Shown here: in pieces, positions 1 through 7,810 of the stretch | Position numbering within the stretch: the stretch's first letter is position 1 | Layout of the letters: every line of letters begins with the position of its first letter | Program-made: the position numbers and the translations under genes | Assembly (NCBI GenBank): GCA_016297215.1 | Contig: JAEDGZ010000019.1 | Location: 1-43,311 of the forward strand | Source of the DNA: Paludibacteraceae bacterium | GTDB taxonomy: Bacteria > Bacteroidota > Bacteroidia > Bacteroidales > Paludibacteraceae | Length of the DNA stretch: 43,311 nucleotides | Reading direction: 5' to 3' | Notes under the pieces: model-generated | The model's input: only the letters and a program-made list of their open reading frames with translations | What the model was told of the DNA's origin: nothing | The model's database searches: none

Positions 1-20
1 GGTGCTTTCGTTAGATTGGC

Positions 21-59
21 AACTGTCCGAAAAGAAATCGGGCAGTTGCTTTTTTTTTT
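21..59 (+). terminator. Rho-independent terminator
   Basis: A 10-bp near-perfect stem (21-30 with 38-47) with a 7-nt loop is followed by a run of ten T (50-59). It probably ends a gene that lies upstream of the window. Confidence 0.85.
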
Positions 60-107
60 GCATTATTCCGCAGATTAGATGATTTTCTATGACAAAATGA
101 ACTTTCA

Positions 108-139
108 TTTGCATAATTCAAAGAAAAGCAGTATCTTTG
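108..139 (+). promoter_or_regulatory. Bacteroidetes-type promoter
   Basis: TTTG at 108-111, a 20-bp spacer and TATCTTTG at 132-139 match the Bacteroidetes primary sigma consensus (TTTG, about 20 bp, TAnnTTTG). The block is almost identical to the gpsA promoter at 35464-35495, including the spacer. It points towards the gene starting at 528, which leaves a leader of nearly 400 nt. Confidence 0.7.
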
Positions 140-527
140 CTGCCGAAACCGAATATGGGGCTGCGGGTGGGGCTCACGCCGAACTCTTTCATTAGCACGC
201 GCAAGTCGCTCCCGCCGCGCATTGAGGTTTCATCATGTATTTTGATAAAAGCGTTTATTGGCGCTTGTTTTGGAAGATTGGGAACTGGTAATTTTCAAAC
301 TTTATACCCGAAACAAGAATGACAATGAATGCCTGCAGGATATGATTAGTCCTTTCGTCCATGACGAAGATTATCATATTCGGCGTGGGCGTTATGGATT
401 GTTTATTTTTGTATTTCAGGTTTACCAGTACCTCAATCTTGAGAATAAGCAAAGAAGAGCACCACGCTTTTTTGTTTCTATTCACCGAGTTGTTTGGTGC
501 TTACAATTCACAGAAAGACAAACGATT
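140..527 (+). other. Long leader without a convincing gene
   Basis: This 388-bp stretch lies between the promoter at 108-139 and the signal-peptide start at 528. Open frames cross it: one from 258 is in frame with the downstream CDS, and there are small ones on minus. None has a recognisable domain or start signal. No known riboswitch was recognised. Confidence 0.4.
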
Positions 528-1034
528 ATGAAGAAATGGCTATTTCTTTGTTTGGTGGTTGTTGCGTGCTGTTTGCCTGCGGCGGCGGCGAACCTTGTGG
601 TCAAGCCTGTATCGGGTGCGGACTTTCGTCGGGAGTTGGCGACCATCGGTAAAGTGGTCTATCACGGAGACTCGCTCTACCTCTACGACAGTTTCGGCAC
701 GTTGCTCTATGCGGAGGCGCTCGGCAATGTGCAGCAATTCACCTACTCTGAGGGCGACGATTCCACCATGAGCATGACCGACGCCCAATCTGATGCGACC
801 ACTCTGCGCGTCTATCCCAACCCCACCACCTCAGTGCTTATCATGGAGGTGCGGTCTCCAGGCCGCACCCAAGAGCAAAGCGACCAAACCGCCCGCCTCT
901 ACAACCAGCAGGGGCAACTGCTCAAGACAACCACTCTCACCACCACCCGCACCACGCTGGATGTCAGCGACCTACCCGCAGGGACGTATCTGCTGCTCTG
1001 CGAGGGCGGGGCATTTAAGGTCATCGTTCAGTAA
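528..1034 (+). CDS. Secreted protein with type IX secretion C-terminal sorting domain
   Basis: A 168-residue exported protein. Residues 1-20 form a signal peptide (MKKWLFLCLVVVACCLPAAA), so the start at 528 is chosen over the in-frame start at 258. The last 75 or so residues look like a type A T9SS sorting domain: LRVYPNPTT, then RLYNQQGQLLKT, then DLPAGTYLLLCEGG and a basic/hydrophobic end. Such domains send proteins through the type IX secretion system to the cell surface in Bacteroidetes. Little cargo is left between signal and sorting domain (about 70 residues), so it may be a small surface protein or a reduced remnant. Residues 107-114 are encoded by a family B palindromic repeat (845-869) sitting in frame inside the sorting domain. 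Function of the cargo part is unknown. Confidence 0.75.
   Translation: MKKWLFLCLVVVACCLPAAAANLVVKPVSGADFRRELATIGKVVYHGDSLYLYDSFGTLLYAEALGNVQQFTYSEGDDSTMSMTDAQSDATTLRVYPNPTTSVLIMEVRSPGRTQEQSDQTARLYNQQGQLLKTTTLTTTRTTLDVSDLPAGTYLLLCEGGAFKVIVQ
845..869. repeat. Palindromic repeat family B, copy 1 (intragenic)
   Basis: GGTGCGG and CCGCACC flank TCTCCAGG. The same unit occurs at 40101-40125 and, in a GC variant, at 41125-41149 and 41206-41230. Here it is translated in frame as EVRSPGRT. Confidence 0.75.
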
Positions 1035-1038
1035 AGCT

Positions 1039-1070
1039 TGTCCGGGTGCGCAGGCGTCCCCGCCTGCTAA
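1039..1070. repeat. Palindromic repeat family A, copy 1
   Basis: Unit TGTCCGGGTGCGCAGGCG, then TCCC, then CGCCTGCTAA. GCAGGCG/CGCCTGC forms a 7-bp stem with a TCCC loop. It begins five bases after the preceding stop codon. Near-identical copies lie at 7811, 36526, 38422 and 40151. Confidence 0.85.
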
Positions 1071-1095
1071 AAAAACACCTCCGCCAACAATCCCT

Positions 1096-1190
1096 CCAAA
1101 TCTCTGCAAGGGCGCAGCCCGCAGCAAGGAGTTTTGTATTATTCCTGCTCGCTAACGCTCACGAGATTTTATGGGATTTTTACGGAGGTT
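1096..1190. repeat. Dispersed repeat family C, copy 1
   Basis: About 90 bp containing CTCTGCAAGGGCGCAGCCCG, an AT-rich centre, and CCTGCTCGCTAACGCTCACG followed by ATGGGATTTTTACGGAG. It matches 7148-7233 over most of its length. It fills the space between two secreted-protein genes. Confidence 0.75.
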
Positions 1191-1243
1191 ATGAAAGAAA
1201 CTACTAAAAAAGAACAACTATTTAACAAAAACAAGTAACCCTT

Positions 1244-2269
1244 ATGAAAAAACTATTTTTCTTCGCTGCCCTCATGGCAGCCACCCTCTGCGCCACGGCG
1301 CAGCAGAACCAAGTCGTTTGGCAAAACGGCAAAATTATGTATGCCAGCCCTATTCCGACGGTGGATAGCATTACCTTTGCCGATGACATCGAGTCCTCCG
1401 ACACGCTGCACCTTATCCTGCCGCGGACGATTATCGTGCACGATACGGTGATTATGGAGGTGATAGTAGAGGTGCACGACACCATCTATAAGTGCCCCGA
1501 CGAGCCCGCAGCCCCTAATGCTCCCTTGGCAGGCGTGTTCTCCGTGGCAGCAGACAAGCAGGTGAAGTTCTCCAAAGGCAACCTGCAATACACCCAAAGC
1601 ACCAACACATGGGCATTTGCCGCACAGCAGTACGAAATGTTAGGTACTGCCAATGTGGAAAACAGCGCTTTGGCAGACAAGATAGACCTCTTCGGTTGGA
1701 GTGGTAGCACAGCCACTGCCAAGTGGGGTCTCAGCACCTCCGATGACTACAGTGATTATTCCGGCGACTTCGCCGATTGGGGGCAAAATATCGGCGATGG
1801 CAGTATGTGGCGCACGCTGACCTACGATGAGTGGAACTACTTGCGCCACACTCGTGCTAATGCAGCAAATTTGATGGGTGTGGCACGAATCAACCTCGAT
1901 GCGGAGGGAACCACGTACGCCAACGGGCTTATCCTCTTGCCCGACGCTTGGACTTGCCCGGAGGATATCACTTTCAAGTCGGGTTTTTCAAACGACCATA
2001 GCATACAAGCATACGCCGATTACCAGACCTTCAGCCTTGAGCAGTGGCAAAAGTTGGAGGCAGCGGGTGCCGTCTTCTTGCCTGCTTCGGGTTGCCGCTA
2101 CGGGTCGAGTATCTACAGTGTGCAGAACTTCGGCTACTACTGGTCTGCTACGCCCAAAGACTCGTACGGCGTCGACTGCCTGGGCTTCTGCTCGGATGGA
2201 AACGTCGGGTTCGGGGGCGGCATCAATCGCTACGAAGGGGAAGCCGTCCGTTTGGTTCAAGATTTATAA
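1244..2269 (+). CDS. Exported Bacteroidales-type protein of unknown function
   Basis: A 341-residue protein with a signal peptide (MKKLFFFAALMAATLCATAQ). A short N-terminal segment reads NQVVWQNGKIMYASPIPTVDSI, a pattern common at the start of Bacteroidales secreted proteins. The main domain runs from about residue 95: GVFSVAADKQVKFSKGNLQY, IDLFGWSG, SDYSGDFADWG, WRTLTYDEWNYL, then FLPASGCRYG and YYWSATPKD near the end. I recognise this as a repeated Bacteroidales extracellular domain whose W/G-rich ending (YWSAT, EAVRLVQDL) recalls C-type-lectin or Fib_succ_major-like folds. No sorting domain is visible. The function is not known. Two hairpins follow the stop. Confidence 0.8.
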   Translation: MKKLFFFAALMAATLCATAQQNQVVWQNGKIMYASPIPTVDSITFADDIESSDTLHLILPRTIIVHDTVIMEVIVEVHDTIYKCPDEPAAPNAPLAGVFSVAADKQVKFSKGNLQYTQSTNTWAFAAQQYEMLGTANVENSALADKIDLFGWSGSTATAKWGLSTSDDYSDYSGDFADWGQNIGDGSMWRTLTYDEWNYLRHTRANAANLMGVARINLDAEGTTYANGLILLPDAWTCPEDITFKSGFSNDHSIQAYADYQTFSLEQWQKLEAAGAVFLPASGCRYGSSIYSVQNFGYYWSATPKDSYGVDCLGFCSDGNVGFGGGINRYEGEAVRLVQDL

Positions 2270-2282
2270 AAGATTAACCTTT

Positions 2283-2313
2283 GCTATGCGCAACCTATGC
2301 GGGTGCGCATAGC
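2283..2313 (+). terminator. Hairpin after the exported-protein gene
   Basis: GCTATGCGCA pairs perfectly with TGCGCATAGC across an 11-nt loop. It is followed only by TTTG, so it is a weak terminator or an RNA-stabilising hairpin. Confidence 0.5.
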
Positions 2314-2326
2314 GTTTGTAGCACAA

Positions 2327-2366
2327 GAGGCTGCCTAACTCGATTGGTTAGGCAGCCTCTTTTTTA
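2327..2366 (+). terminator. Strong rho-independent terminator
   Basis: A perfect 13-bp stem (GAGGCTGCCTAAC, 2327-2339, with 2347-2359) has a 7-nt loop and is followed by TTTTTT. Confidence 0.93.
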
Positions 2367-2440
2367 GTTATGTCGCCCCTTTGGTAGTGGCGGCAGGGAG
2401 GTAGGGGAAAGGCTGTTGGAAGATAGGAGAATCACCTAAG

Positions 2441-2506
2441 AATCACTAACTACTCACTAACTAATCACTAACTAATCGCTAACTAATCACTAACTAATCA
2501 CTAACT
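2441..2506. repeat. 11-bp tandem repeat, six units
   Basis: Six contiguous 11-bp units with consensus AATCACTAACT; the second and fourth units carry substitutions. It lies in the gene-free gap before lplA, about 130 bp upstream of the lplA promoter. The rest of the 2367-2638 gap shows no gene. Confidence 0.9.
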
Positions 2507-2638
2507 TTGGTCTGCTGATGGTGTTTAGTGTGGAGCAGAGATTGCAAGACCGAGTTTTGAGCGATAATTTGGCGAGAAAGGTCAATCATGCAAAAAAACA
2601 GTGTCCGTTTCGGAACGCCTAATTTTGGAGGCTCGGGC

Positions 2639-2669
2639 TTGCAGGTTCCAATTATTTTTTGTATCTTTG
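2639..2669 (+). promoter_or_regulatory. Promoter of lplA
   Basis: TTG at 2639-2641, a 20-bp spacer and TATCTTTG at 2662-2669. The lplA ATG lies 43 bp downstream. A short direct repeat (CGTAAATCGTA) occupies the leader. Confidence 0.75.
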
Positions 2670-2711
2670 CGGGCGAATCCGTAAATCGTACATTCGTAAA
2701 TCGTAAATAAT

Positions 2712-3464
2712 ATGTTGTATATTCCGGCTCCTGAGGGCAAGCGCCTTGTTTGGTATTTATCGATGGAAGAGTATCTGGCGCAGCATGCGACGGAGGATGT
2801 GTTCTGCTCGTGGGTGGTGGCACCGACCGTGATTTTCGGTCGGCACCAAGTGATGGAGGCAGAGGTGAACATGCCCTACTGCCAAGCGCATGGCGTGCAG
2901 ATGTATCGTCGCAAGAGCGGCGGGGGGTGCGTGTATTCGGACGAGGGGAACCTGATGCTCTCGTACATCACGCCGAACACGCACTCGGAGCAGGTGTTTC
3001 AGTGGTATTTAGACACGGTGGCAGACGCGCTGAGAGGGATGGGTTTCCCCGCAGCGAAGACGGAGCACAACGACGTGCTGATAGGCGACAGGAAGGTGTC
3101 GGGCAACGCATGCTATGCGCTGCCGACAGGGACGATAGTGCACGGAACGATGCTCTACAACGTGGACTTCGCCGCGCTACAGGAGGCGATAACGCCGTCG
3201 CATGAGAAACTGGCGAAACACGGGGTGCAGTCGGTGCGGCAACGAGTGGTGAACCTGAAGGAATTGGACAATTTGACAATTGACAATTTGACAATTGGGC
3301 ATGCGGGCGAGGGGCATCCTGCGCTGCGGGATATTCGGGCGCTGGCGGACTACTTCGCGGCGCGGCTGTGCGACCGCACACGCGAACTGACGGAGGAGGA
3401 GATACGGGGAATAGACTTATTGGAACAGACGTACCTCGAGCCTGAGTTCATTAGGGGAATTTGA
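2712..3464 (+). CDS. lplA: Lipoate--protein ligase (LplA family)
   Basis: A 250-residue BPL/LplA/LipB-fold enzyme that attaches lipoate to lipoyl domains of 2-oxoacid dehydrogenases and GcvH, via lipoyl-AMP. The family signature is clear at residues 66-80 (RRKSGGGCVYSDEGN; commonly RRxSGGGAVYHD). NDVLIGDRKVSGNA carries the expected catalytic lysine, and GTIVHGTMLYNVD follows. The length fits the short, single-domain LplA form common in Bacteroidetes. Residues around 185-196 (LDNLTIDNLTIG) are encoded by an AT-rich repeat (family E) and probably form a tolerated surface insertion between the catalytic domain and the C-terminal helix. The gene is single, with its own promoter, and faces the minus-strand HhH gene. 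Confidence 0.92.
   Translation: MLYIPAPEGKRLVWYLSMEEYLAQHATEDVFCSWVVAPTVIFGRHQVMEAEVNMPYCQAHGVQMYRRKSGGGCVYSDEGNLMLSYITPNTHSEQVFQWYLDTVADALRGMGFPAAKTEHNDVLIGDRKVSGNACYALPTGTIVHGTMLYNVDFAALQEAITPSHEKLAKHGVQSVRQRVVNLKELDNLTIDNLTIGHAGEGHPALRDIRALADYFAARLCDRTRELTEEEIRGIDLLEQTYLEPEFIRGI
3264..3297. repeat. AT-rich repeat family E inside lplA
   Basis: Direct repeats of GACAATTT/GACAATTG occur about four times. Related CAAATTGT/AATTTG-type tracts are at 3457-3494, 3537-3573 and 38455-38481. The translated product is DNLTIDNLTI. Confidence 0.65.
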
Positions 3465-3472
3465 AAATTAAG

Positions 3473-3556
3473 AATTTGAAAATTTGAAAATTACTTAGCC
3501 CCGACAGGTCGCGGGCGCACCCGGACGGCGCACGGCAATTTTCAAATTTTCAAATT
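3473..3556. terminator. Long inverted repeat between convergent lplA and HhH genes
   Basis: A perfect 20-bp inverted repeat: AATTTGAAAATTTGAAAATT at 3473-3492 and its complement at 3537-3556. It brackets a 44-nt GC-rich loop. It sits between two convergent stop codons and probably acts as a bidirectional terminator, although the stem is AT-rich. It is built from family E repeats. Confidence 0.55.
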
Positions 3557-3563
3557 TACAAAT

Positions 3564-5438
3564 TTACAAATTGAATCTCGCGAGGAGGTGGATATCGGTG
3601 CGGGTCTGTGCTATTTGGCGCAGGCTCGCTGTGTTTTTGGAATAGATGGTCTCGCTGGCGCGGAGGTAGAAGGTGAGCATGGAGGCGGCTTGCCATCGGA
3701 GGTTGAGGTAGAGGCGCACGCCCTGCCCATAGACGAAGGGCGAGGAGTAGGCGTAGAGGACATCGTGCTCGTAGGTGTAGATACGGTTGGCGTAGTTGCG
3801 CGCGTCGAAGAGTTGGACGCGGCCGCCGAGGGCGACGGGGGCTTGGCGGAAGGTGTAGTCGATGTCCTGCAAGAGGGAGACGCCCCACGTGAGGGTGCTC
3901 GCGGTGTCGGCGGCGAGGTTGCACTCCGCCTGCGTGCGCAGGTCCCATCCGCCGCCGCTCCAAGCATAGGTGAGCCGCCCGCTGTACAAGCCCTTGCGCC
4001 CTTTCTCGCTGGCGCGGAGACGCAGGGTGAGACGGTGGGCAAGCGCGGGCGTGTAGGCGGCTTCGCCCATCGCCTCGTAGCCCCACGAGGGGGCGAAAGG
4101 AATGCCGTACTTCACGCCCGAGAAGCGGAAGACATCGGCATACAGGGCGAAGTGCCAGCGGCGTAAGCGACTAATATCCAGTCCGATATAGCCTCCCTGC
4201 TCGTCGTTGAGGCGACTGGTCTCGCTGAACGCGTAGCCGAGGGTGTTGTCGAAGAAAGGGGAGTAGTAGCGGTAGAGCGCGATTAGCCCGATACCGTTGA
4301 CGGGGGTCATGCGGCAGCCGAGTTCGAGCCCAACGCCCCAGCGGGTGTTCTGCGCGGTGGCGAGTTCGCCGAAGAGGTCGTATCTGCCGAAGTTGTAGCG
4401 GGCATTGACGCCCAAGACGGCTTGGCGTATTCCTCTGAAATAGTGCGCGTTATAGCCTGTATTGCGGAAGAGGCGGAGGGTGTCGGAATAGATGTTCTCC
4501 GCGAGGGTGATGCCCATCTTGAACTGCTTGTGGCGGAGGGTGAAGTTGCCGCCGAGGACGTGCCGCCACGTGCTGTCATTGGCGCGTTGCATGCTGTAGA
4601 GTGCGGAGAGGTCGAAGCGCGTCTGCCCCCTGCGCCAGCGGGCGGTGGCACCCACGCCGTGCAGTCCCGCGTCGTCGGTGCTGCTATAGCGGCGGAGTCC
4701 CTCCACGGCGTTGCCAGCGGTGAGCACGTAGGCGGAACGCCCCATGCGGAACGGCTGCGCGAAGACCAGTCCCTGCCCGAAAGAGGCTTGGAAATTGCCG
4801 GCGACGAGGGTGTGGAGCGCGCCGAGGTCGTTCAGTTGGAGGTAGGTGCCGTAGGTCATGTCGGGTGCCATCCCGCCCGCGGGGCGACGCAACGTGGCGC
4901 CGAACTGCACCTGCCGGCGGTAGCGGAAACGGTAGCGCGCCTGCACGAAGAGCGGGTCGGGGGTTTTGGTATCGGGGATGGTGTTCTCGATGTTGCGCGC
5001 GTCGAGCCGCAGCAGCACCTCGTGCTTGGCATGGCGGAAGACCTCGCGGGCGGTCAGGCTTTCCTGCTCCGCCACGGGGCAGACCGTGGCGAAGGCGCAG
5101 AGGTTGCGGATGTCGTACTCCGCCAAGCATGGAATCAACTGTAATTCAGTCAGTTCCTGCATGGGATGTTCGTAGATATAGAGAAGGATGGCGTCTATCT
5201 GCTGGTCGTTGAGGAAGCGCAGTTGCTGCAAGTCGGCGGCGGTGGCGCGGTTGAGGTCGATGGGGTTCGCCGCCATCTCTTGGAGGTCGGTCTGAATCTC
5301 CTCCCAGTCGGCTTCGCCGTCCTCCGCGAGTTGGGTGAAGATGTCGTTGATGACCCATTGCAGCGGCACCTGCTCCGCGCGGCAGACGCTCGCCGAGAGC
5401 ATGAGCAGCAGGCATATAGCGCGGGCGGCGTGTCTCAT
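3564..5438 (-). CDS. Helix-hairpin-helix domain outer-membrane barrel protein
   Basis: A 624-residue exported protein. The start at 5438 (MRHAARAICLLLMLSASVCRA) gives a signal peptide; the longer open frame upstream only shadows the UspA-like gene. After the signal, residues 25-120 hold tandem ComEA-like helix-hairpin-helix motifs (PIDLNRATAADLQQLRFL, QQIDAILLYI, IPCLAEYDIRNLCAF). The rest is rich in alternating aromatic strands (YRFRYRRQVQFGATLRR, FGQGLVFAQPFRMGRSAY) and ends in LLARFNL, as expected for an outer-membrane beta-barrel. Such HhH-barrel proteins are widespread in Bacteroidetes, with no settled role. It is the last gene of a minus-strand run with mltG and the UspA-like gene, 5 nt after the latter's stop. 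Confidence 0.8.
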   Translation of the reverse strand: MRHAARAICLLLMLSASVCRAEQVPLQWVINDIFTQLAEDGEADWEEIQTDLQEMAANPIDLNRATAADLQQLRFLNDQQIDAILLYIYEHPMQELTELQLIPCLAEYDIRNLCAFATVCPVAEQESLTAREVFRHAKHEVLLRLDARNIENTIPDTKTPDPLFVQARYRFRYRRQVQFGATLRRPAGGMAPDMTYGTYLQLNDLGALHTLVAGNFQASFGQGLVFAQPFRMGRSAYVLTAGNAVEGLRRYSSTDDAGLHGVGATARWRRGQTRFDLSALYSMQRANDSTWRHVLGGNFTLRHKQFKMGITLAENIYSDTLRLFRNTGYNAHYFRGIRQAVLGVNARYNFGRYDLFGELATAQNTRWGVGLELGCRMTPVNGIGLIALYRYYSPFFDNTLGYAFSETSRLNDEQGGYIGLDISRLRRWHFALYADVFRFSGVKYGIPFAPSWGYEAMGEAAYTPALAHRLTLRLRASEKGRKGLYSGRLTYAWSGGGWDLRTQAECNLAADTASTLTWGVSLLQDIDYTFRQAPVALGGRVQLFDARNYANRIYTYEHDVLYAYSSPFVYGQGVRLYLNLRWQAASMLTFYLRASETIYSKNTASLRQIAQTRTDIHLLARFNL

Positions 5439-5443
5439 AACGG

Positions 5444-6010
5444 TCAGTCGCAGAGCGAGAAGAGGTCGGCACGCGGGTTGACCAGCATGACGGGGACGAG
5501 GGAACGTTGGATGGCTTTGCGCTCGGGCGGTCCGAAGAGGAGGTCGTCGAGCCCGTACTCGCGGCTGGCGGTCAGGATGAGCAGGTCGTGTTGGAAATCG
5601 CGCTGGCGCTCGCTCGCCTCGCGCGTGATACCGAAACTGTCTTTCTTTGCCTCCTGCACCTCGTAGGAGATGGCTACGCCCGTGCGCTCCGAGATACTGC
5701 GGATGTGCGTCAGGATTTTGTTCACGTTCTGCTGCGCTTTGGAGCCGTAGTCGTGGGCTTTGAGGAGGATGATGTGCGCCCCCGTCTTGCGAGCGAGGTA
5801 GGTGCAAATCTCCGCCTTATAGACCTCTTCTTCCAACATCGAGACGGGGACGAGCAGACGACGCAACGGCTTGATATTCATTGTATTCGTTATAAACACA
5901 TACGGCCGCCGCTCCTCGCGGCAGTCGTTCAAGTGCTGCTGAATGGTGCGACTTTGGTTCGCACATTCAATCAATCGGATATCGGGATTATCGGTCAGGA
6001 TGGGGTTCAT
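5444..6010 (-). CDS. UspA-like universal stress protein
   Basis: A 188-residue cytoplasmic protein. From about residue 45 it has a Usp fold: LRRLLVPVSMLEEEVYKAEICTYLA (strand 1 and helix 1), HIILLKAHD, GVAISYEV, then DLLILTASREYGLDDLLFGPPERKAIQRSLVPVMLVNPR. The last part replaces the usual G-2x-G-9x-G(S/T) nucleotide loop with a less standard FGPPERKAIQRS, so ATP binding is uncertain. The first 45 residues (ending RRPYVFITNT) are an extension; an internal start at residue 44 (MNIKPLRR) is possible. The stop-start distance to mltG is one base, so the two are co-transcribed and probably translationally coupled. Confidence 0.72.
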   Translation of the reverse strand: MNPILTDNPDIRLIECANQSRTIQQHLNDCREERRPYVFITNTMNIKPLRRLLVPVSMLEEEVYKAEICTYLARKTGAHIILLKAHDYGSKAQQNVNKILTHIRSISERTGVAISYEVQEAKKDSFGITREASERQRDFQHDLLILTASREYGLDDLLFGPPERKAIQRSLVPVMLVNPRADLFSLCD

Positions 6011-6011
6011 T

Positions 6012-7052
6012 TTATTTGATAGCTCGTTGGTTCAACTGCTTGTGGTATTGGTTGGCAGCATTGGCGTGCGTGCCGTAGGTGGCGGAGAAGATATGCGTGC
6101 CCGAGAAATCGGGGTTGGCGCACATATAGAGGTAGTTTGTCTTGGGCGCATTCAACACAAAATCAATGGTTTCGCCGTTCGGGCAGCGGATAGGTCCCGG
6201 GGGCAGCCCGCGGTACTTGTAGGTGTTGTAGGGCGAGTCTATCTCCAGATGGCGCTTGAGCACGCGGCGCAGTTTGAGGTCGCCGGTGGCGTAGATGACC
6301 GTTGGGCACGCCTGCATGAGCATGCCTTTGTGGAGGCGGTTGAGATAGAGGCTGGCGATGATGGGCATCTCCTCTTTGTTGTGAGTCTCTCCCTCCACGA
6401 TGGAGGCGAGGATGGCGACCTCGGTCGGGGTGAGCCCGATAGAGTCCGCTTTGTGGCGACGCTCATCGGTCCAAAACTTGTTGTATTCGCGCGCCATGCG
6501 GCGGAAGAGGTCGTCGGGCGTGATGGTCCAATAGACCTCGTAGGTGTTGGGCAGGAAAAGGCAGAGCGCGGTCTCTTTGTTGAGCCCAAACTGCGCCATA
6601 TATTGGTCGTCTTCCAGCCGCGAGATGATGTCTATGCTGTCCATCATGAGGCTCTTGGAGAGTTTGCCCGCCAACTGCTCACGCGTGCGGATATAGTGGT
6701 TAAACGTCAGATTGACAGGCGTTTCCTCGCCGTACATCAGACGGTGGATGAAGTACTTATCGCCCATTTCCTCAGGGAAGCGGTAGTAGCCAGGCTCGGG
6801 ATGGGTGAAGCCCATGCGGCGGCTGTGGAGGTCGAAATTGAAGAAGGAGGCGATGGTGTAGTCCTCTTGCACGAGGCTGAGCACCGAATCGGTGGTCGCC
6901 GAGGGATAGATGTGGTAGCCGTGCTTCTCATCGTCTTTGGAACGGAAGTTACTGACATTCATTCGATAATACTGCTCAAAGCAGACGGTTGCCACGATAG
7001 CAACCAAGAAAACGGCAATGCCGATGAGTATGCGTTTGGTTTGACTTTTCAT
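6012..7052 (-). CDS. mltG: Endolytic transglycosylase MltG
   Basis: A 346-residue inner-membrane murein lytic transglycosylase of the YceG/MltG family, thought to cleave nascent glycan strands and help end their elongation. One N-terminal TM segment (residues 8-26) is followed by a LysM-like part and the catalytic YceG domain. The catalytic glutamate is E220 in ASIVEGET; other family blocks are GLTPTEVAILASIV, ASLYLNRL, LQIDSPYNTY-type (here LEIDSPYNTYKYRGLPPGPI) and FVLNAP. Length matches the family. It is the first gene of a run with the UspA-like and HhH genes. No clear promoter was found; a family C repeat lies upstream. Confidence 0.93.
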   Translation of the reverse strand: MKSQTKRILIGIAVFLVAIVATVCFEQYYRMNVSNFRSKDDEKHGYHIYPSATTDSVLSLVQEDYTIASFFNFDLHSRRMGFTHPEPGYYRFPEEMGDKYFIHRLMYGEETPVNLTFNHYIRTREQLAGKLSKSLMMDSIDIISRLEDDQYMAQFGLNKETALCLFLPNTYEVYWTITPDDLFRRMAREYNKFWTDERRHKADSIGLTPTEVAILASIVEGETHNKEEMPIIASLYLNRLHKGMLMQACPTVIYATGDLKLRRVLKRHLEIDSPYNTYKYRGLPPGPIRCPNGETIDFVLNAPKTNYLYMCANPDFSGTHIFSATYGTHANAANQYHKQLNQRAIK

Positions 7053-7147
7053 AGTTTCTTAATTCTTAATTCATGATTGGGAAAAATTCTGATTGACTGC
7101 TTCGCTGAACAACTTATATGCCAACATCCGCAAAATTCCTTCCTCAT

Positions 7148-7233
7148 CTCTGCAAGGGCGTAGCCCGCAGCAAAGTATTTTATATAATCCTGCTCGCTGA
7201 CGCTCACGAGATTCATGGGATTCTTACGGAGAA
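7148..7233. repeat. Dispersed repeat family C, copy 2
   Basis: Same unit as 1096-1190: CTCTGCAAGGGCGTAGCCCG, an AT-rich centre, CCTGCTCGCTGACGCTCACG and ATGGGATTCTTACGGAG. It lies between the CYTH gene and mltG. The remaining 7234-7307 holds repeated AGTGAACG motifs but no gene. Confidence 0.75.
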
Positions 7234-7307
7234 TACCATTTCAGATACCATACCAGTCTGACAGTGAACGAAGTGAACGGTCTTTTGTCTGTCAACGTCA
7301 GCGGTCG

Positions 7308-7763
7308 TTATAGGTTTGCATTGTAATAGGCGGGGTTGCCTGTAACCTCTTCGCCTACGAAATCAGGTTTGCGAAACGGAGTGTCCGCCGCGGGGAGTTC
7401 TAACTCGGCGATGCGCAGCCCCTCGTGGCTGCCGTGGAACACATCCACCTCCCATTTCAGGTCTGCCTCGCTGGCAGGCACGATGTAGCGGGTCTTGCTA
7501 ATCACGCCCGGCAGACACAAGCGAAGCAGTTGGCGTGCATCCTGCACGTCAATCTCTTTCTCCCACTCGAAGCGCTCGAGGGTCTGACTATTCTCGGTGG
7601 ACTTGATAGTTAGGAACGCGCGTGTGTCGCGTATGCGCACGCGAATGGTACGCGCAGGCTCTTTGGACAGATAGCCTTGTTCAATCTCATACTGACGGGT
7701 CGCTTGGGTAAGAAACGAGTCGCTCACCACAAGAAACTTACGTTCAATCTCGGTATTCTTCAT
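7308..7763 (-). CDS. CYTH-domain (triphosphate tunnel metalloenzyme) protein
   Basis: A 151-residue CYTH-superfamily protein. The ExExK signature is at residues 5-9 (EIERKF). It is followed by QGYLS, TIRVRIRDTRAFLTIKS, FEWEKEID, KTRYIVP, WEVDVFHG and AELELPAAD, which supply the acidic and basic residues lining the tunnel. Short bacterial members of this type hydrolyse inorganic triphosphate or nucleoside triphosphates; the true substrate cannot be told from sequence. The ATG at 7763 is preferred over the TTG at 7766. The gene is single, read from a promoter at 8040-8071 through a leader of about 270 nt that contains two family A repeats. Confidence 0.88.
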   Translation of the reverse strand: MKNTEIERKFLVVSDSFLTQATRQYEIEQGYLSKEPARTIRVRIRDTRAFLTIKSTENSQTLERFEWEKEIDVQDARQLLRLCLPGVISKTRYIVPASEADLKWEVDVFHGSHEGLRIAELELPAADTPFRKPDFVGEEVTGNPAYYNANL

Positions 7764-7810
7764 CAAAACAACATTTCTGAAAGGGGACTTGTGACTTTGT
7801 CCGAAAATTT

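Noticed and set aside
137..322. Small open frames near the first promoter, including a minus-strand one reading MRGGSDLRVLMKEFGV
   Set aside because: They overlap the promoter or leader and show no start signal or known family. The minus frame is kept in mind only because its ending is encoded by promoter sequence.
2441..2506. CRISPR-like array
   Set aside because: Units are 11 bp, contiguous, without spacers, and no cas gene is nearby.
5439..5807. N-terminal extension of the HhH barrel protein to 747 residues
   Set aside because: The extra 123 residues are the antisense-frame shadow of the UspA-like gene on the same strand (Arg/Pro-rich, no domain), and a signal peptide starts at 5438.
5943..7076. 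377-residue open frame opposite mltG
   Set aside because: Antisense to mltG over its whole length, with low-complexity His/Val/Arg content typical of a shadow frame.
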